Of a stretch of DNA of 64,000 bases, positions 33,862 to 40,242 are shown piece by piece. The stretch spans positions 4,009,501 through 4,073,500 of the forward strand of contig NZ_CP054021.1 of assembly GCF_005862305.2 (NCBI RefSeq). Direction: 5' to 3'. The notes under the pieces were generated by a model that was not told the DNA's origin, searched no databases, and worked only from the letters and a program-made list of their open reading frames with translations. Position numbers and translations under genes: made by a program. Position 1 is the first letter of the stretch; each line of letters starts with the position of its first letter. This DNA comes from Rhizobium indicum. Its GTDB lineage: Bacteria; Pseudomonadota; Alphaproteobacteria; Rhizobiales; Rhizobiaceae.

Positions 33862-34707
33862 TCAGATCGCGGTGGCGATCTCCATGGCGAGCTGGCCGAG
33901 CGTTGCTTCGGCGGAGGGGCCGGCAAGCACATAGGAGGTGCCGGCATTGTGCCAGGTCACGAGGCCGATCTCGTCCTTGATCGTTTCCTTGAAGTCGTCG
34001 GTCTCCGGCGGTTGCGCGTCCTTGCGGAAGCAAATGGAGATGATGTCGCCATCGGAATTAGAATAGACGAGCTGTCCGACAGGGCGGCTGTCGCCAAGGA
34101 TGACGCGCGCGCCCTGGAAGGTCCAGGCTTCGGCGCTCAGATCCGGCACGCGGAAGGGCACGCCGATCGCCGTCGTCAGCCAGCTGGAGATTTCCTCGGC
34201 CTGCGAGGCGGGCACTTCGACGAGATGACGGGGTTGGCGGATCAGCAGGCGCTGATAGGCGGTGACGTCGCCCAGCCAGTCGCTGGTATTGGCCGGTGCC
34301 GCATTGGTGGTCGCCGTGCTGGCAATCTCGTCGGCATCCGGCGCGGTGCCGACGAAATAGCCGATACCACAACCGACGACAAAGAGGATGAGGGCGGCGG
34401 CCAGCGCCTGCGGGCCGCTCGGCGCCAGTTTCACTTGCGGGCGCGTGGCGCGCTGGGCGATCGGCGTTTTCGGCGGCTGCGTGCTCTTGATCGAGCGGAC
34501 GAGGGCGAGCGGTACCGGCTCCTTCAGGATATCGTCGAGGCGGCGGCGGCCGAAATCAGCCCCGTGGCGCAGCTTCTCATGCAGCCGGCGTGCATTCTCG
34601 TCGCTTGCCAGACGCTGCTCCAGTTCGTGCCGCTGTTCGGGCGAGACTTCGCCGTCGAGGAGGGCGGTGAGCTGGGCTTCGAGCGGCAATTTCCTAAGAT
34701 CGAGCAA
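33862..34707 (-). CDS. Anti-sigma factor, membrane-anchored
   Basis: A 281-residue protein beginning at TTG 34707 (MLDLRKLPLEAQLTALLDGEVSPEQR), with AGG 9 nt upstream; a CTG two codons earlier is possible. The N-terminal 70 residues look like an anti-sigma domain, but the HxxxCxxC zinc pattern is absent. A single membrane helix lies near 108-127 (ALAAALILFVVGCGIGYFVG), with a periplasmic domain after it (SDWLGDVTAYQRLLIRQPRHLVEV...FQGARVILGDSRPVGQLVYS). It starts 2 nt after the sigma gene stop, so the pair is one operon; it probably holds the sigma factor at the membrane until a cell-envelope signal. Confidence 0.85.
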   Translation of the reverse strand: MLDLRKLPLEAQLTALLDGEVSPEQRHELEQRLASDENARRLHEKLRHGADFGRRRLDDILKEPVPLALVRSIKSTQPPKTPIAQRATRPQVKLAPSGPQALAAALILFVVGCGIGYFVGTAPDADEIASTATTNAAPANTSDWLGDVTAYQRLLIRQPRHLVEVPASQAEEISSWLTTAIGVPFRVPDLSAEAWTFQGARVILGDSRPVGQLVYSNSDGDIISICFRKDAQPPETDDFKETIKDEIGLVTWHNAGTSYVLAGPSAEATLGQLAMEIATAI

Positions 34708-34709
34708 AT

Positions 34710-35219
34710 TCAGAACCTGTGGATCGGGTGGGTGCCGGCAAGCGCGGCGAAATGCAGCCTCGCGGTCGCGAGCTGCGAGACGACGTTTGCCACCGGAATG
34801 CCCATGATGTCGGCCGCCTGCTGGTAGCTGTGGCCTTCGACGTCTACCAGCAGGAACATGCTGGAAACGCCATCCGGCATATCGGAAATCATGTGATGGA
34901 TGGTGTCGGGATCGACTGCGGCCGAGCGATCGCGCGCGGCCTCGCGAATATCGGTGACGTTGCCGCGGACGGAAGCCTTCGGCTTGCGCTTGCGGTTGTC
35001 GTCGGTCCATTGTTGGCGGGCAAGCGTGTAGATCCAGCTTTCCAGCCGGCCTTCGCCGCTCCATTGATGACCTTTGGAGATGGCGCGCTGACAGACGGCC
35101 TGAACGAGTTCATCGGCCACGGCAACCTCACCCGCGAGCGTGATCGCGAAGCGGCGAAGGCGGGGCAGGAGGCCGACGAGATCACGCCGGAGATCGATGG
35201 TCGTTGCGGGCTGACGCAT
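34710..35219 (-). CDS. ECF-type RNA polymerase sigma factor
   Basis: A 169-residue extracytoplasmic-function sigma factor. Region 2 (LPRLRRFAITLAGEVAVADELVQAVCQRAISKG...LESWIYTLARQQWTDDNRKRK) contacts the -10 element; region 4 (MPDGVSSMFLLVDVEGHSYQQAADIMGIPVANVVSQLATARLHF) contacts the -35. The linker RGNVTDIREAARDRSAAVD joins them. The immediately following gene is a membrane-anchored anti-sigma factor. I looked for a GGAAC-type autoregulatory promoter in the 187 bp upstream and found only weak candidates. Target genes are unknown. Confidence 0.9.
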   Translation of the reverse strand: MRQPATTIDLRRDLVGLLPRLRRFAITLAGEVAVADELVQAVCQRAISKGHQWSGEGRLESWIYTLARQQWTDDNRKRKPKASVRGNVTDIREAARDRSAAVDPDTIHHMISDMPDGVSSMFLLVDVEGHSYQQAADIMGIPVANVVSQLATARLHFAALAGTHPIHRF

Positions 35220-35406
35220 TGTCTATCCAAAAAGCATTCACAATGGTTTCGCGGACGAAGGGTTCGCCGTCGGGCGCGAAACCGACTTTATCGACGCCGT
35301 CGATGCATGTGCTTTATGAAACAAGTCTCCTGCACTTCGCAAGCATCCGGTCGTCTTCATCCCTCTTTCCCAAGGGATTTTCGTATTGTGGCCTGCAAAG
35401 CTTGCG

Positions 35407-35967
35407 TCAATATGTCTTGTAGCCGTTCAAGCTTTGCAGCAGGGAGCGATAGGCCCAGGTGCCTTCGCCGCCGCGATCACGGATTTCGACAAGCTGGACG
35501 CGGGCGCCCTGGATGTCTCCCTGTTCCACCAGCGCCATGCCCATATAGGAGCGGGCGAGGATATAGTTCTCATCCGCCTGCAGCGCCTTGCGGTAGTAGG
35601 ACATGCCGAGCTCCATGCGGCCGGCCTTGCGGTTGGCGTAGCCGAGATAGTTCAGGACGCGCGGGTCGTTCTGGTTGCGAGCGAGATTGAGCACGGTGAT
35701 GGCGTTGTCATACTGGCCGGCATAGGCAAACTCGCGGGCGAACTGATAGAGATCGTCGTCGTTGAAGCTGCTCTTCTTCGGGTTGACGCATTCCTTCTTG
35801 GTCTTGTCCCAGACCTTGCCGCCGGTGCAGGTCTTGGTCGTCTGGGTCTTCGGCGGCGGATTGGTGTCATCGTTGCTGTCGCCGGCCGCGAAAGCGGCCG
35901 TGGCGATGCCGAAGGCAAAGCCAACGGCGAGCGAAAGTCTGGACAGGTGGCGGAAAGAAGAAGTCAT
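35407..35967 (-). CDS. Exported tetratricopeptide-repeat protein
   Basis: A 186-residue protein with a signal peptide (cut near AAFA-AG), then a polar region with two cysteines (TCTGGKVWDKTKKECVNP) that could form a disulfide, and about three TPR units (DLYQFAREFAYAGQYDNAITVLNLARN, DPRVLNYLGYANRKAGRMELGMSYYRKAL, NYILARSYMGMALVEQGDIQGARVQL). It likely works as a periplasmic scaffold. It is monocistronic and stands upstream of neither sigma nor anti-sigma gene; membership of that regulon is only a guess. Confidence 0.85.
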   Translation of the reverse strand: MTSSFRHLSRLSLAVGFAFGIATAAFAAGDSNDDTNPPPKTQTTKTCTGGKVWDKTKKECVNPKKSSFNDDDLYQFAREFAYAGQYDNAITVLNLARNQNDPRVLNYLGYANRKAGRMELGMSYYRKALQADENYILARSYMGMALVEQGDIQGARVQLVEIRDRGGEGTWAYRSLLQSLNGYKTY

Positions 35968-36126
35968 CGGCGCGCTCCGTTCTCAGGCAATGCAGTTGCT
36001 CGGATTGTACGCTTACCACTAAAAATACCAAGAGGGTAAGCAACCTCCCTGGCAAATGTTGCGACGGCGGCCGGATGTCCTCGCGGATCGATTCAAGCGC
36101 TGCACAAAAAGAGTCTGGAACTGGAG

Positions 36127-37035
36127 CTAACGCGCGAAAATATCGGCGCTTTCCGGCATCACCGCGTCGCCGGCCCTGTTGAGGCTGAAGCGCTCGCCGC
36201 TGAGCTCCCAGGCGCCGGGAGAGCCATCGATGGAGAAGAGGTTGTAGGCGGCGGGCGGCTTGATGCTGCCAGGTCCCTGCGAGGCAGAGGCGATGCCGAC
36301 GACCGGCACTGGCTGCATCTGGCCGCGCAGCCAATGCAGCGTGTTCAGGTGCGTATGGCCGTGCAGCACGAGTTCGGCGCCGCCCGTCGAAATCACGGCG
36401 GCGAAGCGCCGGATGCCGATCATCCGTTTGTAGAAGGCAGTGGCGCCGCGGATCGGCGGGTGATGGATCATGACGACGCGGAAAAGACCAGCTTCGCCAG
36501 CCGCACGCAGTATGTTGACAGTATCGCGGGCCTGTCGCGCGCCGAAAAAGCCAGAGGCGGCGAAGGGCGGGGTGGCGACCGCCGTCGAACAGCCGACAAT
36601 CGCGACTTTGCCGCGGACGCGCAGATAGGGGAAGATATGGCGGTCGTCCTGCCATTGCGGCGGAGCGAGATCGCCGCGGACATAATCGTACCAGGCGCGC
36701 ATCGTCTTCTCATAGGCGCCTGGCACATAGGCGTCATGATTGCCGGGAACGACCGACGTGTCTGCGGGATCTCCGAGCGCGCGCAGCCATGCAGCGGCGG
36801 CGCGAATCTCAATGCCGCTCGCCAGATTGACGAGGTCGCCGGTGACGGCCACGTGATCGGCCTGATGGGCGCGAATATCGTCGAGCAGCAGATCCAGCGT
36901 GCTGCCGAAAAGGTGCTTGCGTCGATTTCGATGCCAGTTCACAAAGCCTGTTATGCGTTTTGAAAACAGCTCTTGAATGGAAAGACTGGGCAACGGCCCG
37001 AGGTGGACGTCGGAGATATGCGCGAGCTTGAACAT
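36127..37035 (-). CDS. Calcineurin-like metallophosphoesterase
   Basis: A 302-residue phosphoesterase with the complete two-metal motif set: DVHLG (from ISDVHLGPL), GDLVN (VTGDLVNLA), GNHD (VPGNHDAYV), MIHHPP and GHTH (LHGHTHLN). The substrate may be a nucleotide or phospholipid; UDP-diacylglucosamine hydrolase and cAMP phosphodiesterase belong to the same fold, but nothing here decides. I start at MFKLAHISDVHL; an upstream ATG four codons earlier (MSRSMFKL) is possible. No strong ribosome-binding site is seen. The Nudix gene is divergent. Confidence 0.9.
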   Translation of the reverse strand: MFKLAHISDVHLGPLPSLSIQELFSKRITGFVNWHRNRRKHLFGSTLDLLLDDIRAHQADHVAVTGDLVNLASGIEIRAAAAWLRALGDPADTSVVPGNHDAYVPGAYEKTMRAWYDYVRGDLAPPQWQDDRHIFPYLRVRGKVAIVGCSTAVATPPFAASGFFGARQARDTVNILRAAGEAGLFRVVMIHHPPIRGATAFYKRMIGIRRFAAVISTGGAELVLHGHTHLNTLHWLRGQMQPVPVVGIASASQGPGSIKPPAAYNLFSIDGSPGAWELSGERFSLNRAGDAVMPESADIFAR

Positions 37036-37105
37036 GCTACGAGACATAGACCAGCTTATTGACAAATCAAACACATCCGGCGCGATGAAGAGCTGAAACG
37101 GAGCG

Positions 37106-37585
37106 ATGGTGGATAAAGAGAACCGGCCCCTTATCATGAGGCTGGCGTTGCGCCTGCTGCATGTCTATTTCAGTTTCGTCCGCAGCATGACGGTGGGCGT
37201 GCGGGCTGCCTGTTTCGATGCAGAGGGGCGCATCTTTCTCGTGCGCCACAGCTATATCGGCGGCTGGCACATGCCGGGCGGCGGGCTGGAGCGCAACGAG
37301 ACGGTCGAGGAAGCGCTCGTCAAGGAATTGCGCGAGGAGGGCAACCTCAGGATCATCGGCAAGCCGCAGCTGTTCCAAGTCTATTTCAATACCACGACCA
37401 CAAGGCGCGACCATGTCGTCTTCTACCGCGCGACCGTCGAGCAGACGGCGCCGCGGCCGCCGGACTGGGAGATATCCGACAGCGGCTTCTTTTCCCTCGA
37501 CAGCCTGCCCGAGGGCACGACCAAGGCGACGCATCGCCGTCTCGCCGAGCTTCGCGGCGAGCAGGAGCCTGCCCACCGCTGGTGA
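37106..37585 (+). CDS. Nudix hydrolase
   Basis: A 159-residue Nudix protein (MVDKENRPLIMRL...). The Nudix box runs MPGGGLERNETVEEALVKELREEGNL; compared with GX5EX7REUXEEXGU, the Arg is Lys and the last Gly is Asn, while the catalytic EExx acids remain. The N-terminus is basic and hydrophobic (LALRLLHVYFSFVRSM). Substrate is not predictable. The gene runs towards the glutathionyl-hydroquinone reductase and ends 24 nt before its stop, with a palindromic repeat between. Confidence 0.85.
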   Translation: MVDKENRPLIMRLALRLLHVYFSFVRSMTVGVRAACFDAEGRIFLVRHSYIGGWHMPGGGLERNETVEEALVKELREEGNLRIIGKPQLFQVYFNTTTTRRDHVVFYRATVEQTAPRPPDWEISDSGFFSLDSLPEGTTKATHRRLAELRGEQEPAHRW

Positions 37586-37598
37586 GCTTCAGCCAGCC

Positions 37599-37651
37599 AT
37601 TCAAACTGCTACAACGTCCTTTGCGCGTCTGAAAACACCCGCGGCGCTGTA
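37599..37651. repeat. Palindromic repeat, module B, inside the 3' end of the GST-family gene
   Basis: TACAACG (37610-37616) pairs with CGCTGTA (37645-37651) with one mismatch and encloses GCGCGTCT-GAAA-ACACCCGC, a decayed inner hairpin. It begins ATTCAAACTGC, like the ATTCAAAGTG of the copies at 16400 and 32303. Confidence 0.8.
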
Positions 37652-38619
37652 GCGCGGCCATGCGGACTGTCGAGATCGAGCGCCGGGCCGACGGGAACGA
37701 TGCCTGTCGGATTGATCGTCTTGTGGCTGCGATAATAGTGCTGCTTGATGTGGTTGAGGTTCACCGTCTCGGCAACGCCCGCCGTCTGGTAGAGGTCGCG
37801 CAGATAGTCAGGCAGGTTGCGGTAGTCGGCGATGCGGCGGATGTTGCACTTGAAATGGCCGACATAGACGGCGTCGAAGCGCACCAGAGTGGTGAACAGG
37901 CGCCAGTCGGCCTCAGTCTGACGGTTGCCGAAGAGGTAGCGACCCTTGCCGAGGCGTTCGTCGAGCATGTCCAGTGTTTCGAACAGCGTGCCGACGTTTT
38001 CCGCATAGGCCTCCTGGGTGGTGGCAAAGCCCGCCTTGTAGACGCCGTTGTTGACGGTGTCGTAGATGGTAGCGTTCAGCGCATCGATTTCGGAGCGAAG
38101 GTCCTCGGGATAGAAATCGGCTGTCGAGCCGGTCAGCCCGTCGAAGGCGCCGTTGAACATACGGATGATCTCGGCGGATTCGTTGTTGACGATCGTGCCG
38201 GTCTTCTTGTCCCAGAGCACGGGAACGGTGACGCGGCCGGAATAGTGCGGATCGGCCCTGACATAGACCTGCCAAAGCGCGGATGCGCCGAAGAGGTGGT
38301 CGCCGGTGGCGCCGTCGCCGACCTTGAACTCCCAGCCGTTCTCGAGCATCAGCGGATCGACGACGGAAACCGAGATCAGCTCTTCGAGCTTCTTCAGCTT
38401 GCGGAAGATCAGCGTGCGGTGTGCCCAGGGGCAGGCGAGCGAGACATAGAGATGGTAACGCCCGGCCTCGGCCTTGAAGCCGCCGCTGCCGGAAGGGCCG
38501 GCCCCACCGTCCGATGTCACCCAGTTGCGGAACTGCGAGGGCTGTCGCTTGAAATGGCCCTTACTCTCCTTCGTGTCGTACCAGGCGTCATGCCAGACGC
38601 CGTCCACCAGCATTCCCAT
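37609..38619 (-). CDS. Glutathionyl-hydroquinone reductase (GST family) with repeat-derived tail
   Basis: A 336-residue protein of the ECM4/YqjG Xi-class GST family, which reduces glutathionyl-hydroquinones back to hydroquinones. The active-site Cys is in SLACPWAHRT; family blocks WQVYVRADPHYSGRVTVPVLWDKKTGTIVNNESAEIIRMFN and YRNLPDYLRDLYQ are intact. I start at MGMLVDGVWHDAW because AAGGGA lies 9 nt upstream; three codons earlier is another ATG. After the family ending (SHKTINPTGIVPVGPALDLDSPH) come [16 protein letters not shown], encoded by a palindromic repeat, nearly the same tail as on the HxlR protein. Confidence 0.92.
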   Translation of the reverse strand: MGMLVDGVWHDAWYDTKESKGHFKRQPSQFRNWVTSDGGAGPSGSGGFKAEAGRYHLYVSLACPWAHRTLIFRKLKKLEELISVSVVDPLMLENGWEFKVGDGATGDHLFGASALWQVYVRADPHYSGRVTVPVLWDKKTGTIVNNESAEIIRMFNGAFDGLTGSTADFYPEDLRSEIDALNATIYDTVNNGVYKAGFATTQEAYAENVGTLFETLDMLDERLGKGRYLFGNRQTEADWRLFTTLVRFDAVYVGHFKCNIRRIADYRNLPDYLRDLYQTAGVAETVNLNHIKQHYYRSHKTINPTGIVPVGPALDLDSPHGRATAPRVFSDAQRTL

Positions 38620-38724
38620 GATCTTCATTCCCTTGATTGCGTGTTGGAACGGAAGATATCGCAGATGTCAGGGCTTTACAGGCGGCAAAGATTGAACAGT
38701 GCGTCACATCGTTCGGGACCTGCA

Positions 38725-38790
38725 TAATTCAGTATTGCAGCGTCCTTTGTAGCTCTCGAAAAGATGCACGGCCCTGTGGTCGTGCATTTT
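38725..38790. repeat. Decayed copy of palindromic repeat module B
   Basis: ATTCAGTATTGCAGCGTCCTTT and the later CTCGAAAAGATGCACGGCCCTGTGG follow the order of module B (ATTCAAAGTGTTACAGCGTCCTTT...GAAAAGACGCGCGGCGCTGTA) with many changes, and the pairing is lost. It lies between the GST-family gene and the first GNAT gene. Confidence 0.5.
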
Positions 38791-38884
38791 GCGTTGGACG
38801 ACGGAAATTTTTCCTGCTATCGGCCTTTTCACGATTTTCGGACCCCTGCCTGATGTTCATTTCCAGAAACCCGCGACGACGCTG

Positions 38885-39448
38885 ATGCTCCCGAACGCCC
38901 AAGGCGTGTTCGAGACCCATCAATCTGTCCATCCGGTTTCTGTCATCATGTACAAGCACGATCTCGTCTACCTCACTGAAGACGCGTCTCACGACGCCGC
39001 CATCGAACACATCAACGAAGAAGCCTTCGGTCCCGGCCGCTTCACGCGCGCTGCCGCGCGCATCCGTGAGCAGGGGCCGCATGATCTGTCGCTTTCCTTC
39101 ATCTGCACCGATAATGGTGAGACGATCGCCTCCGTGCGCATGACGCCGGTGCTGGCCGGCACGGTGAAGGGACATCTGCTCGGCCCGCTCGCCGTCCGCC
39201 CCTCCCACAAGAACAAGGGCATCGGCCGGGAACTGGTGCGGATTGCGGTGGAGGCGGCAAGACGCAAGGGCTCGGAAGCCGTCATCCTCGTCGGCGATCC
39301 ACCCTATTACGGCCCGCTCGGCTTCGAGAAGGTCGCCTATAACGCGCTGTCTTTTCCAGGCCCGGTCGATCCCGGCCGCGTGCTCGTCGTTCCGATCGCC
39401 GAGGGCGTGCACGCGCGGCTGAAGGGCACGATCGCCTGGCGCGAATGA
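38885..39448 (+). CDS. GNAT-family N-acetyltransferase
   Basis: A 187-residue acetyltransferase. The acetyl-CoA-binding motif A is LLGPLAVRPSHKNKGIGRELVRIAVEAARRKG, followed by VILVGDPPYYGPLGFEKV typical of motif B. The N-terminal EDASHDAAIEHINEEAFGPGRFTRAAARIREQG resembles a rhizobial GNAT subgroup of unknown substrate. The start is uncertain: ATG 38885 (MLPNAQGVFE) and ATG 38948 (MYKHDLVYLTED) both lack clear ribosome-binding sites; upstream frame extends to 38789. A palindromic repeat begins right after the stop. Confidence 0.85.
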   Translation: MLPNAQGVFETHQSVHPVSVIMYKHDLVYLTEDASHDAAIEHINEEAFGPGRFTRAAARIREQGPHDLSLSFICTDNGETIASVRMTPVLAGTVKGHLLGPLAVRPSHKNKGIGRELVRIAVEAARRKGSEAVILVGDPPYYGPLGFEKVAYNALSFPGPVDPGRVLVVPIAEGVHARLKGTIAWRE

Positions 39449-39460
39449 TTTAGAGCGCTG

Positions 39461-39556
39461 TGCGTCCTTCCGGACGCAGAAAGGACGCTCCCAACTCTTT
39501 CAATCCGCGCATCGTGCTTTCCGAAAATCGGTTCCGATTTTCGGGCCGATGCGCTA
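39461..39556. repeat. Palindromic repeat related to module A, abutting two GNAT genes
   Basis: A small hairpin TGCGTCC-TTCC-GGACGCA (39461-39478) is followed by a larger palindrome: GCGCATCG (39507-39514) with CCGATGCGC (39546-39554) outside, and CCGAAAATCGG (39521-39531) with CCGATTTTCGG (39534-39544) inside. The CCGAAAATCG core is shared with module A at 16355. Its right edge contains the stop codon of the minus-strand GNAT gene. Confidence 0.8.
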
Positions 39557-39970
39557 GAGACTTTTCCGGAGGAAGCTGCGCGTGCGGCCTTCCGGGAAAT
39601 CCTTAAGCTCTCCGAAAACCTCATAACCCTGGCGCAGATAGGCGCGCAGAGCCTGCGGGCTGAAGGTGTCGATCCAGGCGCCGCGGCACCCCCTAGCTCT
39701 CGCCTCTTCTTCCGCCTTTGCGAGGATATTGCCTGATATACCGGTGCCGCGCAGGGTATCGGGAATATAGAGCATCTGGGTGAAGAGCCAGCCCCAGGCG
39801 GTGAAGCCTGAAAGACCGCCCGTCACCTTGCCGTCGGTATCGCGGATGAGGACCGCGAGCGGCCGGCGATCCGATGGGCCGAGATCGGCGTTGTTGAAAG
39901 CCGAGAGCGCATCGGTGATCACTGCCAGTTCCTCCGGCGAGGGCGAGGCGGTGAGCTCGAATTCCGGCAT
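39554..39970 (-). CDS. GNAT-family N-acetyltransferase (small)
   Basis: A 138-residue GNAT protein. Motif A reads MLYIPDTLRGTGISGNILAKAEEEARARGCRGAWIDTFSPQALRAYLRQGYEVFGEL, where LRGTGISGNIL replaces the common Q/RxxGxG/A loop. The substrate is unknown. ATG 39970 is preceded by AGGAAAGG (on the minus strand) at 10 nt; that ribosome-binding site lies inside the left arm of a 32-bp inverted repeat. The stop codon TAG falls on the edge of a palindromic repeat. Confidence 0.88.
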   Translation of the reverse strand: MPEFELTASPSPEELAVITDALSAFNNADLGPSDRRPLAVLIRDTDGKVTGGLSGFTAWGWLFTQMLYIPDTLRGTGISGNILAKAEEEARARGCRGAWIDTFSPQALRAYLRQGYEVFGELKDFPEGRTRSFLRKSL

Positions 39971-39975
39971 GAGTG

Positions 39976-40242
39976 AGAGCCTTTCCTGGTCAGATTGAAG
40001 CATTCTGCCGGAGCAGGTTTTCGTCAGGGCAAAGGCGATTGGCGAAGGGCATACCTCTTGGTACGTCCGAGCCGATCGCCTCTGATCCTGGCGGATGCCC
40101 GGCCCTTCGGGTTGGCTGAAACGGGCCGGCTGATCGACCGGCCGGCTTGGCCGTAGAGCTGGGCTACGACGCGCGCCGGCCGGTCGACCATCCGACACCG
40201 TTTGAGCCAACAGAATGCTTCAATCTGACCAGGAAAGGCTCT
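39976..40242. repeat. 267-bp element with 32-bp terminal inverted repeats and nested hairpins
   Basis: The ends, 39976-40007 and 40211-40242, are perfect 32-bp inverted repeats of each other. Inside are further inverted repeats: AGGCGATTGGC with GCCGATCGCCT (around a TACC-TCTT-GGTA hairpin), and TCGACCGGCCGGC (40134-40146) with GCCGGCCGGTCGA (40175-40187), which enclose CGTAG-N-CTACG. The right end contains the stop codon of the membrane-protein gene at 40241; the left end holds the ribosome-binding site of the GNAT gene. No open frame or transposase is inside. It may be a MITE-like element or a structured RNA. Confidence 0.8.
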
